The notes under the pieces are model-generated. The model saw nothing but the letters and a program-made list of their open reading frames with translations. It had not been told where the DNA came from and made no database searches. DNA of 64,000 nucleotides from Microvirga tunisiensis. Lineage in GTDB: Bacteria > Pseudomonadota > Alphaproteobacteria > Rhizobiales > Beijerinckiaceae. Numbering within the stretch: position 1 is the first letter of the stretch; every line of letters starts with the position of its first letter. Location of the stretch: positions 1 to 64,000 of the forward strand of contig NZ_VOSK01000005.1 of NCBI RefSeq assembly GCF_009296175.1, in the 5' to 3' direction. Below are positions 8,274-19,183 of this stretch, piece after piece. Made by a program: the position numbers and the translations under genes.

Positions 8274-8948
8274 ATGGCCCCGAAGGACGAGTTCATTCGC
8301 GAAGTCGATGAGGAATACCGCCGCGACCAGATGGCTCAGATCTGGAAGCGCTACAACGGAATCATCATTGCCGTCGTGATTCTGATCGTGGCCGGCGTCG
8401 GCGGCTGGCGCTTCTGGCAGCACACCCAGGAGACCCGGGCGCAGGAGGCTGCCGTGCGCTACGAGGAGGCTCTGCGCCTCTCCTCCGAGGACAAGGGGCA
8501 GGAAGCTCAGGGAGCCTTCGAGACCGTGGTGAAGGAAGACGGCGGCACCGGCTATGCCATGCTCGCCCGCTTCCGCCTTGCGGCTGAACTCGGCCAGCAG
8601 AACGCCGAAAACGGCGCTTCGGCCTATGACGCTCTTGCCAACGACGCCTCCGTCCCGCCGCTCTGGAAGGATCTCGCGCGCCTGCGCGCCGTCTGGCTGC
8701 GCATCGATACGGCCGAACCCGCAGTCGTGCGTCAGGCCGCGGAGCCGCTGGCCGCGCCTACCAAAGCCTGGCGCCATTCGGCACGGGAACTCTTAGGACT
8801 GTCCGGCCTTAAGGCCGGTGATATGGATTATGCCGGTCGCTGGTTCGACCAGATCGCCGCCGATCGCGAGACGCCGTCTGCCTTGAGGCAGCGTCTTGCC
8901 GTCTACACGGCCCTCGTGGCGGGCGGTCCGGTGCAGGCGACTCAGTAA
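8274..8948 (+). CDS. YfgM-like single-pass membrane TPR protein
   Basis: The 224-residue protein has a cytoplasmic N-terminus with the charged motif DEFIREVDEEYRRDQM, one transmembrane helix (about 28-45, IIIAVVILIVAGVGGWRFW) and a soluble part with TPR-like helices. This is the architecture of YfgM/UPF0070 proteins, which in E. coli act near the Sec translocon and the BAM-associated chaperones. It lies directly upstream of der, the same order as in many proteobacteria, although bamB between them is absent here. A strong AGGAGG about 23 bases before the start is separated from it by a GCGGC/GCCGC hairpin. GAGAG just before the ATG is the likely ribosome-binding site. Confidence 0.8.
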   Translation: MAPKDEFIREVDEEYRRDQMAQIWKRYNGIIIAVVILIVAGVGGWRFWQHTQETRAQEAAVRYEEALRLSSEDKGQEAQGAFETVVKEDGGTGYAMLARFRLAAELGQQNAENGASAYDALANDASVPPLWKDLARLRAVWLRIDTAEPAVVRQAAEPLAAPTKAWRHSARELLGLSGLKAGDMDYAGRWFDQIAADRETPSALRQRLAVYTALVAGGPVQATQ

Positions 8949-8962
8949 GATAGGATAAAGAC

Positions 8963-10309
8963 ATGACGGCGACCGTCGCCATTGTCGGGCGGCCGAATGT
9001 CGGCAAATCGACTCTCTTCAATCGTCTCGTCGGCAAGAAGCTGGCGCTCGTGGATGACCGGCCGGGCGTGACCCGCGACCGGCGCGAGGGCGAGGCGCGC
9101 CTCGGCGACCTCGAATTCCGCATCGTCGACACGGCGGGCCTCGAGGAAGCGAATGAGGAATCCCTGCTCGGCCGCATGCGCGCGCAGACGGAAGCCGCCA
9201 TCGGCGACGCCGACGTGATCCTCTTCGTGATCGATGCACGTGTCGGCATACTGCCCGCCGACCGGCCCTTCGCCGAGATGGTGCGCCGCTCCGGCAAGCC
9301 CGTGATCCTCATCGCCAACAAGGCGGAAGGCGGTGCCGGCATGGCCGGAGCCTATGACGCTTTCTCGCTGGGCCTCGGCGATCCTGTCCCGCTCTCCGCC
9401 GAGCACGGCGAGGGCATGGCCGATCTCTTCGAGGCCCTGATGCCCTTCTTCCCCGACCCGAACGAGGAAGCGGAAGAAGAGGACGATCCCAACAAGCCGC
9501 TGCAGATCGCCATCGTCGGGCGCCCGAATGCCGGCAAGTCCACCCTCATCAACCGCATGGTGGGCGAAGACCGCATGCTCACGGGCCCCGAGGCCGGCAT
9601 CACCCGCGATTCCATCTCGCTCGATTGGGAATGGCGCGGACGCTCCATCAAGCTGTTCGACACGGCAGGCATCAGAAAGCGCGCCCGAGTCGAGGACAAG
9701 CTCGAAAAGCTCTCCGTCGCGGATGCGCTTCGCGCCGTGCGCTTCGCCGAGGTGGTGGTGGTTCTGCTCGACGCCACGATCCCGTTCGAGAAGCAGGACC
9801 TCTCCATCGTCGATCTGGTGGAGCAGGAAGGCCGCGCCCTCGTGATCGGGATCAACAAGTGGGATCTCGTGGCCGACCAGAAGGGCCTGCTCGCGGACCT
9901 GAAGGAAAAGGCCACCCGCCTGCTGCCACAGGTCCGCGGCGCAGCGGTGGTGCCGCTCTCAGGGCTGGCCGGCAGCGGCATCGATCCGCTCATGAAGGCG
10001 GTGCTCCAGGTCTACGAAAAATGGAACACCCGCATCTCGACTGCGCGGCTCAACCAGTGGCTCACCGAGGCGCTGGAAACCAATCCGCCGCCCGCCGTGT
10101 CGGGCCGCCGGATCAAGATCCGCTACATGACGCAGATCAAATCGCGCCCGCCACATTTTGCGGTCTTCGGCAATCAGCTCGACGCCCTGCCGAAGAGCTA
10201 CACCCGCTATCTCGTCAACAGCATCCGTGAAGCCTTCGATCTTCCGGGCACCCCCATCCGCGTCTCGCTGCGCATGGGGCAGAACCCGTTCGACAAGGAG
10301 CGGAAGTAG
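8963..10309 (+). CDS. der: GTPase Der (EngA), ribosome assembly
   Basis: This 448-residue protein has two tandem GTPase domains. The first G domain has [16 protein letters not shown] and NKAE; the second has [17 protein letters not shown] and NKWD. A C-terminal KH-like domain contains [19 protein letters not shown]. Der is an essential GTPase in maturation of the 50S subunit. An acidic linker ([10 protein letters not shown]) joins the two G domains, as in other family members. It begins 14 bases after the YfgM-like gene, so the pair is an operon. Confidence 0.97.
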   Translation: MTATVAIVGRPNVGKSTLFNRLVGKKLALVDDRPGVTRDRREGEARLGDLEFRIVDTAGLEEANEESLLGRMRAQTEAAIGDADVILFVIDARVGILPADRPFAEMVRRSGKPVILIANKAEGGAGMAGAYDAFSLGLGDPVPLSAEHGEGMADLFEALMPFFPDPNEEAEEEDDPNKPLQIAIVGRPNAGKSTLINRMVGEDRMLTGPEAGITRDSISLDWEWRGRSIKLFDTAGIRKRARVEDKLEKLSVADALRAVRFAEVVVVLLDATIPFEKQDLSIVDLVEQEGRALVIGINKWDLVADQKGLLADLKEKATRLLPQVRGAAVVPLSGLAGSGIDPLMKAVLQVYEKWNTRISTARLNQWLTEALETNPPPAVSGRRIKIRYMTQIKSRPPHFAVFGNQLDALPKSYTRYLVNSIREAFDLPGTPIRVSLRMGQNPFDKERK

Positions 10310-10408
10310 GGGCGTATTGAGCCGCCGTGTCATCTCCGGCGGCCCGTAAAGGTCGGGAAGGGATCCATAACGCGGTACAGGTAGATGGATTCCCTTCCCC
10401 TTCGCCTC

Positions 10409-10443
10409 GCTCCGGCCGGGAATGAAACTCTCCCGGCCGGAGC
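10409..10443. terminator. Perfect 12-bp hairpin between convergent genes
   Basis: GCTCCGGCCGGG (10409-10420) and CCCGGCCGGAGC (10432-10443) are exact inverted copies around an 11-base loop. It lies between the end of der and the end of the oppositely oriented GGDEF/EAL gene and probably ends both transcripts, although no strong T-run follows on either strand. The string TCCGGCCGGGAATGA recurs at about 28982. Confidence 0.6.
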
Positions 10444-10459
10444 GGTACGCAAGGCAGAT

Positions 10460-12859
10460 TCAATCGGCGGCCGCTCGCCGGAGCGGCTGCGGCAGCACGA
10501 CGACGTTATCGTTGATCAGCGGCACGAATTCCGCGATCGGGGCAGGGCGGCCGAACAGGTAGCCCTGCGCCTCGGTGCATCCCTCGAGTCCGAGAAAGCG
10601 CAACTCCTCGGACGTCTCGACGCCTTCCGCGATCACGGGAAGACCTAAGCCCCGCCCGAGCCCGAGCACGGCGCGAACGATGGCGGCCGCCTGCGGGTTC
10701 GTGTGAACCGCCTGAATGAAGGATCGGTCGATCTTGATCTTGTCGAACGGGAAGGCGCGCAGGTTCGAGAGCGAGGAATAGCCCGTGCCGAAATCGTCCA
10801 TGGCAATGTTGACGCCGAGCGCCTTCAGCTTCTGCAGGGTCTGCAGCGCGCGGTTGGGATCGCGGATCAGCGCCGTCTCGGTGATCTCGATCTCCAGCCG
10901 CTCCGGCGGAAGCTTCGTCTGACTCAAGGTGCTCTGGACGAATTCGACGAAGCCGTCGCTCGTCAATTGCAGCGCCGAGACGTTCACCGCGATGGTGAGC
11001 GGACGCATCCAGGTGGCGGCCTCATGGCAGGCCTCCCGCATTACCCATTCGCCGATCTTCAGGATCAGGCCGCTATCCTCCGCGATCGGAATGAAGATCG
11101 AAGGCGGGACTTTGCCGCGTGTCGGATGGGTCCAGCGCAGCAGAACTTCGAATCCGTTGACCTCTCCCGTGTCGACCTGCGCCTGCGGCTGATAAGCCAG
11201 GCTCAGCTCGTTGTTGGCGATGGCGCTGCGCAGATCGTGCTCGATGCTGCGGCGTTCCCGGATCTGCGCTCCCATGGCCGCCTCGAAGAAGCGGTAGGTC
11301 CCCTTGCCCTCGGTCTTGGCGCGGTACAGGGCCGCGTCGGCGCTGGAGAGAAGCTCCGTGCGGTCCTTCGCGTCGGATGGATAGAGCGCGATTCCGATGC
11401 TGACCGACACGAGTCCGGCCGGAACGCCGTCCTCGTCCCATTTGAGGCTTTTCAGCAGCGTGTCGGCGAGCTGCCCCACCTGGGCGGGATCGGTCACGAG
11501 AGGAGCGATGATGGCAAACTCGTCGCCGCCGAGGCGCGCGAGCATCTGCCCGTCGACGAGAACCGCCGAGAGATGCCTGGCGATATCCTGGAGCACCCGG
11601 TCGCCGGTGGCATGGCCGTAGATGTCGTTGACCTCCTTGAAGCCGTCGAGATCGAGGCACAGCAGCGCCATCTGACGCTTGGCCCTGCGATGCAGGCGGA
11701 TTTCGCGGTCGAGGCGTTGATCGAAGCTCGCCCGGTTGTCGAGTCCGGTGAGCGGATCGTGATGCGCCAGATAGCGGATCTGGGCTTCCGCATTCCGGCG
11801 GTCGCGCAGATCGCGGAACGCGACCACGTTGTGGAGCGCGCCGTTGTAATTGATCTGGCGGGCGATCAGTTCGACGGGGAGCAGCGTGCCGTCGCCATTC
11901 CGCAGCTCGGTTTCGACGGCCTGTCCAAGGGCCGCAAACAGATTATCCCGCTTCGAGCTGTCGGGAATCCATGCGGCGAGCGACTGACCCACGATCTGAT
12001 CGGACGTGAGGCCGACGAGCCGCGCGAAGCTCTGGTTGACCGTCACGATGGTATCGCCGTTGCAGAGAACGAGGCCCTCGACCGCCGCATCGGTGAGATC
12101 GCGCATGCGCTCCATCTCGAGCGACGCGCGACGGCGCTCTCGGATGTCGAGGCTTAAGGCCACGACGGCGAGCAGAAGAATCGCGAGGCTGACGAAGGCC
12201 ACGCCGATGGCGAGCCATTCGGTGCGGATGGACGAGGGCGAGAGCGCGATCGCGGGATCGGGCGTGATAGCGACCGCTCCCATGGCGGTGAAATGGTGGC
12301 TGCAGATCGCGACCGTGAGCAGCAGCGCGCCTACGAGCTTGGAGCGGAGCGAGAAGCTGCGAAGTGCGACGAACAGGGAAGCCGCGCCGATCAGGCCTCC
12401 GAGCAGGATCGAGGACGCCACAAGCGCCGGATCCCACGCGATGGTACCCGCAACTTCGAAGGCGGCCATGCCGGTATAGTGCATCACGGCGATGCCGCCG
12501 CCGACCATGGCGCCGCCGATCCAGGGCGCGGCCGCCAGCCCGGGCAGGAGCGCGGCGCCGAAGCCGATGCCGGTCAGCGCGACGGCGGCGATCAGGGAGA
12601 TGACCGTCAGCACGACGTTGTAGGCGGTCGGCAGGGACGGGGAGAACGCCAGCATGGCAATGAAATGCGTGGCCCAGATGCCGAAGCCGGTCGAGGCCGC
12701 GGCGATGCCGAGCCAGACGATACGGCTGCTATGGCCGGAGCGGCGCACGTGATGCAGCAGGTTGACCGCCGTCAGCGATGCCAGCGCACAGACCAAGGCC
12801 GCCAGGGCGACGAGCCGGAGATCGTGCTCGGAAACGATGCAATCATAGACGGTCAGCAT
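10460..12859 (-). CDS. MHYT-PAS-GGDEF-EAL cyclic di-GMP signalling protein
   Basis: The 799-residue membrane sensor controls the second messenger c-di-GMP. Residues 1-240 form an MHYT domain with the three diagnostic repeats THFIAM (64), MHYTGM (126) and HHFTAM (188), proposed to bind a metal and sense O2, CO or NO. A PAS domain (about 255-355) follows, then GGDEF (active site GGDEF at 444) and EAL. The EAL motif reads EVL (571), with DDFGTG at 688 and AEGVE at 744, so the catalytic glutamates and aspartates of a phosphodiesterase are present. There is no RxxD inhibitory site before GGDEF. The ATG at 12859 is preferred over upstream starts, because AAAGG lies seven bases before it and the MHYT domain begins there. 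Confidence 0.93.
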   Translation of the reverse strand: MLTVYDCIVSEHDLRLVALAALVCALASLTAVNLLHHVRRSGHSSRIVWLGIAAASTGFGIWATHFIAMLAFSPSLPTAYNVVLTVISLIAAVALTGIGFGAALLPGLAAAPWIGGAMVGGGIAVMHYTGMAAFEVAGTIAWDPALVASSILLGGLIGAASLFVALRSFSLRSKLVGALLLTVAICSHHFTAMGAVAITPDPAIALSPSSIRTEWLAIGVAFVSLAILLLAVVALSLDIRERRRASLEMERMRDLTDAAVEGLVLCNGDTIVTVNQSFARLVGLTSDQIVGQSLAAWIPDSSKRDNLFAALGQAVETELRNGDGTLLPVELIARQINYNGALHNVVAFRDLRDRRNAEAQIRYLAHHDPLTGLDNRASFDQRLDREIRLHRRAKRQMALLCLDLDGFKEVNDIYGHATGDRVLQDIARHLSAVLVDGQMLARLGGDEFAIIAPLVTDPAQVGQLADTLLKSLKWDEDGVPAGLVSVSIGIALYPSDAKDRTELLSSADAALYRAKTEGKGTYRFFEAAMGAQIRERRSIEHDLRSAIANNELSLAYQPQAQVDTGEVNGFEVLLRWTHPTRGKVPPSIFIPIAEDSGLILKIGEWVMREACHEAATWMRPLTIAVNVSALQLTSDGFVEFVQSTLSQTKLPPERLEIEITETALIRDPNRALQTLQKLKALGVNIAMDDFGTGYSSLSNLRAFPFDKIKIDRSFIQAVHTNPQAAAIVRAVLGLGRGLGLPVIAEGVETSEELRFLGLEGCTEAQGYLFGRPAPIAEFVPLINDNVVVLPQPLRRAAAD

Positions 12860-13180
12860 TATGAACCTTTGCAGACGGCCCGCTGCAGCGATGTCGCGCA
12901 CGAGGGAAGCCTGTCGGAATCGGAGATTGAACTTAGGAAAAATCCGGTCTCTCACCGGTATGGCGGGGCGGCATCATGCCTTTGGACCGGCTCGCCCAGG
13001 TGAGCTCCAATCCGCCATGGATTTCGGGAAAATGTCCCGCCCGGTAAGATGAGACATCGCCTCGCCAAGTCAACGATGGGTGGGCACGGGGAGACGTTTA
13101 TCGGGCAGCAGGGTTAACGGAGGCTGATGACACCGACAGGGTCATGGGCCGGTCCACATATTCGCCGGGCCTCAAACAGA
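12860..13180. other. Intergenic region upstream of the GGDEF/EAL gene
   Basis: No supported gene lies in these 321 bases. The region must hold the promoter for the c-di-GMP gene (minus strand) and the trailing part of the RTX gene transcript. I see no clear promoter hexamers, repeat or RNA. Confidence 0.5.
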
Positions 13181-13206
13181 AAAAGCCCCTCCGATCCGGA
13201 GGGGCT
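13181..13206 (-). terminator. Intrinsic terminator after RTX gene 1
   Basis: On the minus strand an AGCCCCTCCG-type stem (13184-13193 with 13197-13206) is followed by TTTTT. It lies about 25 bases beyond the stop of the RTX-like gene. Confidence 0.85.
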
Positions 13207-13229
13207 GGTCTTGGCTCTCGCCAATGCTA

Positions 13230-13787
13230 TTAGATGACAGAGAGATCCTTGAAGGTCAGCAACGTCTGTTTGGTCAGGACGGCGAACTTGATTTGCGCCG
13301 CCGCGCCCGTGCCGTCGGGATCGTAGTAAAGGCTGCCGGTACCCTTGTCGTAGATGATGCGATCCGACGCGTCGTGAGCCTTCTTGCCGGCGTGGAACGC
13401 GTCCGCCTTCAACGTGCGGGCCGCTTTGAGCTTGCTGAACGTGTGGCGGGACAAGCTGATCATGTCCTCAGTCGGGTCGAAATCCATGATGCGGTCGACG
13501 TTGGTCTTCGCGTTCAGCTTGGTATCGAAGAAGAAGGTGTCCGCTCCGGTGCCACCATAGAGTCGGTCGTTCCCGGCAGCGCCGGCAAGAACGTCACCGC
13601 CGCCGTAGCCATAAATGGTGTCGTTGCCGCCCATGCCATAGAAGCCGTCGATGCTGTCGGTCCCTTTCAGCACGTCGGCGCGGGGCGTTCCCTGTGGCGG
13701 AAGGGTCAGGGCGTTGGCCGCCCAAAGCGCATCCTGGTGATTGCCCGCAAATGTCCAGCCGGATTGCGAAGTGTTCTTGTAGCTCAT
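13230..13787 (-). CDS. Short RTX-type calcium-binding secreted protein
   Basis: The 185-residue protein has no N-terminal signal peptide. Glycine/aspartate nonapeptides at about 42-80 (GGNDTIYG, GGGDVLAG, GNDRLYGG, ending GADTFFFD) are RTX repeats that bind calcium and mark type I secretion substrates. The C-terminal 60 residues (IIYDKGTGSLYYDPDG ... LLTFKDLSVI) form the hydrophobic tail module seen in such substrates. The same module closes the larger RTX protein ending at 20389. No type I ABC exporter, membrane fusion protein or TolC is encoded in the window. A LuxR-type regulator gene is divergently arranged 260 bases away. The role of the secreted protein is unknown. Confidence 0.8.
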   Translation of the reverse strand: MSYKNTSQSGWTFAGNHQDALWAANALTLPPQGTPRADVLKGTDSIDGFYGMGGNDTIYGYGGGDVLAGAAGNDRLYGGTGADTFFFDTKLNAKTNVDRIMDFDPTEDMISLSRHTFSKLKAARTLKADAFHAGKKAHDASDRIIYDKGTGSLYYDPDGTGAAAQIKFAVLTKQTLLTFKDLSVI

Positions 13788-13855
13788 CGTCTACTCCTCA
13801 AATCGATTCTGCCCTCGTCCGAAGGACTGCTGGATATGAGCAAACAATGGTAAAA

Positions 13856-13883
13856 GCAACGATATGACGTATAGAAACGTTGC
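13856..13883. promoter_or_regulatory. Possible operator: GCAACG ... CGTTGC
   Basis: A perfect 6-bp inverted repeat, GCAACG (13856-13861) and CGTTGC (13878-13883), with a 16-base AT-richer spacer lies between the divergent RTX and LuxR-type genes, about 70 bases upstream of the RTX start. The position suits a regulator site, but a repeat this short can arise by chance. Confidence 0.25.
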
Positions 13884-14047
13884 CTGTGGCGAAATGCCTT
13901 ATCCGGCCCAAGCGTGGTCTTAGACAGGAGATCGGTTCCGAAACCCTTGCGCAGCTTGGGTTTCGTTGGAATAATTTCGCCCTATAACCCCATCCAAGGT
14001 ATCGATGTGGCCGGATGGGAAAAGGTCCAGCCCAGGAGGGAAGGCCG

Positions 14048-15244
14048 ATGGGTGAGGTGCTGTCGCATCGCAGGCTATCGGAACCGATCGGATCGATCTA
14101 CGACTGCGCCCTCGATCCCGGCCGCTGGGAACCGACCCTGTCGGAGGTCGCGGACACCTTCGACTGCGCCGTCGTGTCCCTGACCCTGAACGATCTCCAC
14201 GAAAACCGCTTCCTGATCAACAAGGCCGCCGGCTGGGAGCCGGGCCTCCTGCGGATCAAGTCGGAACGGCACGTGGGAGAGATCAACGCCCGACTGACCG
14301 AGTGGCTGACCCTGCAATCGTCGATCGACGAGATGTTCGTGACCTCGGTCCATCTCAGCCCCGACTATGTCCAGACGTCGCCCTACGCCGAGGAATGCCT
14401 AAAGCCGCAGGGCATCGTCGACATCATGCACATGTTCCTCATGCACACGCATCGGCAGTTCGCGGAGATCGGACTGGGGAGGCACGCCCGGCAGGGCGTC
14501 ATCACACCGCGCGAGATCGAACTTGGCCGCCTGCTGCTGCCGCATCTGCGCAAGGCGGTGACGATCAGCGATATCCTCGACGTGCGCTCCATCGAGCGTG
14601 CTCACATGGCCGAAGCGCTCGATGCGCTCCGGTGTGGGGTCGTGCTGACCGACGAGCGCTCCGGCATTCTGCACGCCAACCGCTCGGCCGAGCACATGAT
14701 GAGCAATGGCGGCCCCATCCGGAGCATCCGCCGCGTCCTGGCCGCCACCGCGTCGTCGGCGAGCCGGGAGCTCCGCAAGGCGATCATGCTTGCCGCCCGC
14801 AACGAGACGCACCTCGGCGAGACGAGCACGGCCATTCGCCTGACGGATGTCGATCAACCGCCGGCTTATGCCCACGTGCTTCCCATGGCGACGGGAGACC
14901 TGCGCACGCGGCTGCAGCCCAATGCCGTCGCGGCCATCTTCATCGGAGTGCCCGACGAGCAGACAGGGACCGGCCTGCTCGCGAGGGCCTTCAGCCTCAC
15001 TGCCGCCGAGGTCCGGATCCTGGACAGTCTCATGGCCGGCCATACCCTGGCCGAAACCGCGCAGCATTTCGGCATCGCCCGGTCGACCGCAAAGACGCAT
15101 CTCGACCATATCTTCGCCAAGACCGGCGTGTCCCGCCAGACGGAGCTTGTCCGGTTGACGATGCAGATGACCCAGCCGGTCCATGGCGGTCCTCTCGACC
15201 TCGGGCAGCCCTGGCAGCAGGGAGATATCGGCCGCCCGAGCTAG
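14048..15244 (+). CDS. LuxR-family transcriptional regulator
   Basis: The 398-residue protein ends in a LuxR/FixJ-type helix-turn-helix (about 330-385: LTAAEVRILDSLMAGHTLAE, GIARSTAKTHLDHIFAKTGV, SRQTELVRL). The long N-terminal part has no recognisable autoinducer-binding or receiver domain. It contains a central PAS-like stretch (ALRCGVVLTDERSGILHANR). This layout is common in Rhizobiales and the signal is unknown. AGGAGG eight bases before 14048 fixes the start. The gene is divergent from the short RTX gene, so control of that gene is a reasonable guess. Confidence 0.85.
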   Translation: MGEVLSHRRLSEPIGSIYDCALDPGRWEPTLSEVADTFDCAVVSLTLNDLHENRFLINKAAGWEPGLLRIKSERHVGEINARLTEWLTLQSSIDEMFVTSVHLSPDYVQTSPYAEECLKPQGIVDIMHMFLMHTHRQFAEIGLGRHARQGVITPREIELGRLLLPHLRKAVTISDILDVRSIERAHMAEALDALRCGVVLTDERSGILHANRSAEHMMSNGGPIRSIRRVLAATASSASRELRKAIMLAARNETHLGETSTAIRLTDVDQPPAYAHVLPMATGDLRTRLQPNAVAAIFIGVPDEQTGTGLLARAFSLTAAEVRILDSLMAGHTLAETAQHFGIARSTAKTHLDHIFAKTGVSRQTELVRLTMQMTQPVHGGPLDLGQPWQQGDIGRPS

Positions 15245-15248
15245 AGCA

Positions 15249-15291
15249 TCGGATGGGAAAGGTGGATGGCACTTTTGGGGGTCCATCCGAC
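15249..15291. terminator. Hairpin between convergent genes
   Basis: TCGGATGG (15249-15256) pairs with CCATCCGA (15283-15290), and an internal GGTGGATGG offers an alternative partner. It lies between the stop of the LuxR-type gene and the stop of the oppositely oriented LysE-type gene. TTTT occurs in the loop, not after the stem, so termination strength is uncertain. Confidence 0.45.
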
Positions 15292-15294
15292 GCG

Positions 15295-15915
15295 CTAGAC
15301 ACTGAGCCCCCACGCATTCGCGGCCATCAGCACGCCCAGCAGCCCGAGGACCAGGCCCGAGGCCTTGTTGATGAGGTTCAGGATCGTCACGTTCAGCCGC
15401 GAGCGCAGGGCGGCGACGCTGCCGCTCACGATCAGCCACCACGTGACCGAGGCCGCGAACACGCCTGCGATCATCGTGGAGGCCGCCGTCGGGGCGGGAG
15501 ATGCGACGGCGGGCAGCACGGCTGCGAGCAGGGCCGGCGTCAGGGGATTGAGCAGGGCGCAGGCAACGGCGCTGCAATAGGACGAAACGGCTCCCCGTTC
15601 CTGCGCGACCGATGCCGTCAGCGACACCGTCCGCCTGAGGACGCGAGCGCTGAACCAGAGGAGGAGGCAGGCGGAGGCGGCCGAGATGAAGGCCTGGCTG
15701 TTGCCGAGGACCGGGGTGACGGCCGGTCCGACGCCGAGCACCGCGCAGGTCGTGTATATGACCAGGACGGTCGCCGCCCCGAGGCCGGTGGCGAATCCCG
15801 CGATGGCGCCGTAGATCAGCGCGCGCTGAATGCAAAGTACGCTCATGGGACCGATGGGCACAGTGATCACGAACCCAACCGTTGCCCCGGATAGGAATGC
15901 CGACATGCCAGTCAT
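15295..15915 (-). CDS. LysE/RhtB family amino-acid exporter
   Basis: The 206-residue membrane protein has about six hydrophobic segments. The N-terminus (GATVGFVITVPIGPMSVLCI) carries the family's conserved pattern of glycines and prolines (PIGPM, usually PGP), and NPLTPALLAAVLP follows in mid-protein. Members export basic or neutral amino acids. The particular substrate cannot be read from sequence. The ATG at 15915 has AGCGAGG seven bases upstream and starts right at the first helix. Upstream in-frame starts to 16017 would add 34 residues that are not hydrophobic. Confidence 0.78.
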   Translation of the reverse strand: MTGMSAFLSGATVGFVITVPIGPMSVLCIQRALIYGAIAGFATGLGAATVLVIYTTCAVLGVGPAVTPVLGNSQAFISAASACLLLWFSARVLRRTVSLTASVAQERGAVSSYCSAVACALLNPLTPALLAAVLPAVASPAPTAASTMIAGVFAASVTWWLIVSGSVAALRSRLNVTILNLINKASGLVLGLLGVLMAANAWGLSV

Positions 15916-16089
15916 GACCATGCCTCGCTGAGCCGTGTCGAGGCGAATGTTCGTCCTGGTGCGAGCAGGTCGTAACACCGCCTCTTGCAGGAGACTCGAC
16001 GCTAGCTCGACCGGCAACGCGCCGCGTCCACCGTTTGGTGGATGCGGAGCATTCAGGCTGGGGCGGAGGCAGATATTTTTGTCGATCCG

Positions 16090-16833
16090 TCAGGCCGGCA
16101 TCTGCGGCTCGATGACCTTGCCGTCCTGCGTGAAATCGTAGATCTTGCCGGTCTCGGACCACGAGGGCAGGGCGAGCTTCACGATGTGCGGCGCGAGGTC
16201 TTCCGGGGTCTTCAGGGTCAGCGGGTCCTCGCCGGGCATGGCCGTGCGGCGCATGGCGGTGCGAAGCGGGCCGGGATTGAGCAGCATGGTCTTGACCGGG
16301 GTCGTCGCCGTCTCGGCCGCGTAGGTGCGCACCAGCGCTTCGAGGGCGGCCTTCGACACAGAGTAGACGCCCCAATAGGCCCTGTGCTTGTGGGCGGCGC
16401 CGGACGTGATGAAGATCGCCCGGCCCGCGTCCGAGGCCCGCAGCAGCGGATCGAGGGAGCGGATCAGGCGGTAATTGGCCGTCACGTTGACCGCCATCAC
16501 CTCGTCCCAGACCGGCTGGTCGATATGGGTGATCGGCGCGAGCTCGCCGAGCTGGCCCGCATTGCCGAGCAGAATGTCGAGCTTGCCCCAGCGCTCGTGG
16601 ATCGCGGCGCCGAGCCGGTCGAGGGCCTCGAAATCCTTCAGGTTCACCGGCACGAGGGTGGCCGAGGAGCCCCTGGCGCGGATCTCGTCGTCGAGGGATT
16701 CGAGCGCACCCTGGGTCCGGGCCAGCGCGATCACATGCGCGCCAGCCTCCGCAAGGGCGAGCGCCGCGGCGCGGCCGATGCCGCGCGAAGCGCCGGTGAC
16801 GACCGCGACGCGGTTGAGGAGAGGCTTGTCCAT
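16090..16833 (-). CDS. Short-chain dehydrogenase/reductase
   Basis: The 247-residue classical SDR has the NAD(P)-binding motif TGASRGIG near the N-terminus, NAG at about 90, the catalytic serine in FITSGAAH and the YSVSK tyrosine-lysine pair. It probably acts on an unknown alcohol or ketone in the cytoplasm. It begins eight bases after the purF stop and is the last gene of a cvpA-purF-SDR operon, an arrangement I recall from other Rhizobiales. A link to purine synthesis is not implied by the family. The C-terminus ends with a short polar GKVIEPQMPA stretch. Confidence 0.88.
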   Translation of the reverse strand: MDKPLLNRVAVVTGASRGIGRAAALALAEAGAHVIALARTQGALESLDDEIRARGSSATLVPVNLKDFEALDRLGAAIHERWGKLDILLGNAGQLGELAPITHIDQPVWDEVMAVNVTANYRLIRSLDPLLRASDAGRAIFITSGAAHKHRAYWGVYSVSKAALEALVRTYAAETATTPVKTMLLNPGPLRTAMRRTAMPGEDPLTLKTPEDLAPHIVKLALPSWSETGKIYDFTQDGKVIEPQMPA

Positions 16834-16841
16834 TGTGATGC

Positions 16842-18329
<1,488 letters not shown>

Positions 18330-18439
18330 CGATCAAATCCTTGGGATTCGCGCCCCCACCGGCGCCGCCCTTATGTAGTCGGCCTTAGGCCGAACGCCAA
18401 TGGCTAAACTGACGCTGGCGGAAACGTGAAGGACAAGGC

Positions 18440-19045
18440 TCAGCTCCGCCGCTGGGGCGGCTGCGGGGCTGCGGGAGCGCCCGGCGCTGCTGGGCGCTGC
18501 GGGTCGGGCTCGGCCGGCTCGGCTTCCGTCGGCGCTTCCTTGTTGCGCAGGCGTTGGAGCAGAGCCTCGGCATTCTCCGGCAGCATCGCGATGATGTTGT
18601 CGCGGGTGTTTTCCATTGCCGGCCGGGTGCGGGAGGAGGCCGCCCATTCAGGCTCCTTGCCTTGGAGCAGCCAGCCCAGGAAGGCCCAGCCGATCACGCA
18701 GATGAGGAAGCCGCGCGCCGCGCCGAAGAACAGTCCCAGCGTCCGGTCAAGGGCGCCGATGCGCGAATCGAGGATCAGGTCGGAGACCTGCACCGTGATG
18801 ATCGAGACGATGATCAGCGTCACCACGAAGATGCCGCCGATGGCCGCCACGAGCGCCACCGTGTTGCTGCTGATATATTGCTGCGCGATCGGCAGGGCCG
18901 TCGGATGCAGGTACCAGGCCGCGGCGGCTGCGACCACCCAGGCTACGATGGCGAGAACCTCGCGGGTGAAGCCGCGGACGGCAGCAAGAAGAGCCGAGAT
19001 AAGGACGATACCGATGACGACGAGGTCCAGAACGGAAAAGGGCAT
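18440..19045 (-). CDS. cvpA: CvpA family membrane protein
   Basis: The 201-residue inner-membrane protein has four hydrophobic helices in its first 135 residues, with the family motifs FSVLDLVVIGIVLISALLAA, RGFTREVLAIVAWVVAA and LDRTLGLFFGAARGFLICV. CvpA is needed for colicin V export in E. coli and more generally affects envelope robustness. Its molecular role is not settled. The C-terminal 60 residues are a disordered Pro/Ala/Glu-rich tail (PAAPGAPAAPQPPQRRS), common in alphaproteobacterial homologues. purF follows after 110 bases. Confidence 0.92.
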   Translation of the reverse strand: MPFSVLDLVVIGIVLISALLAAVRGFTREVLAIVAWVVAAAAAWYLHPTALPIAQQYISSNTVALVAAIGGIFVVTLIIVSIITVQVSDLILDSRIGALDRTLGLFFGAARGFLICVIGWAFLGWLLQGKEPEWAASSRTRPAMENTRDNIIAMLPENAEALLQRLRNKEAPTEAEPAEPDPQRPAAPGAPAAPQPPQRRS

Positions 19046-19183
19046 GGGCCGGGCCTACGCAAGATAACAGGAATGGAGCCGCCTTTGCGGGTTCGGAGCC
19101 TGGCTCTATAGCGTTAAGAAAGGCTTTCGTCACCCTTGGAACGGTGGAAGGTTGTGCGAAGGAGAACGCAGAGCAGCCTTCGA

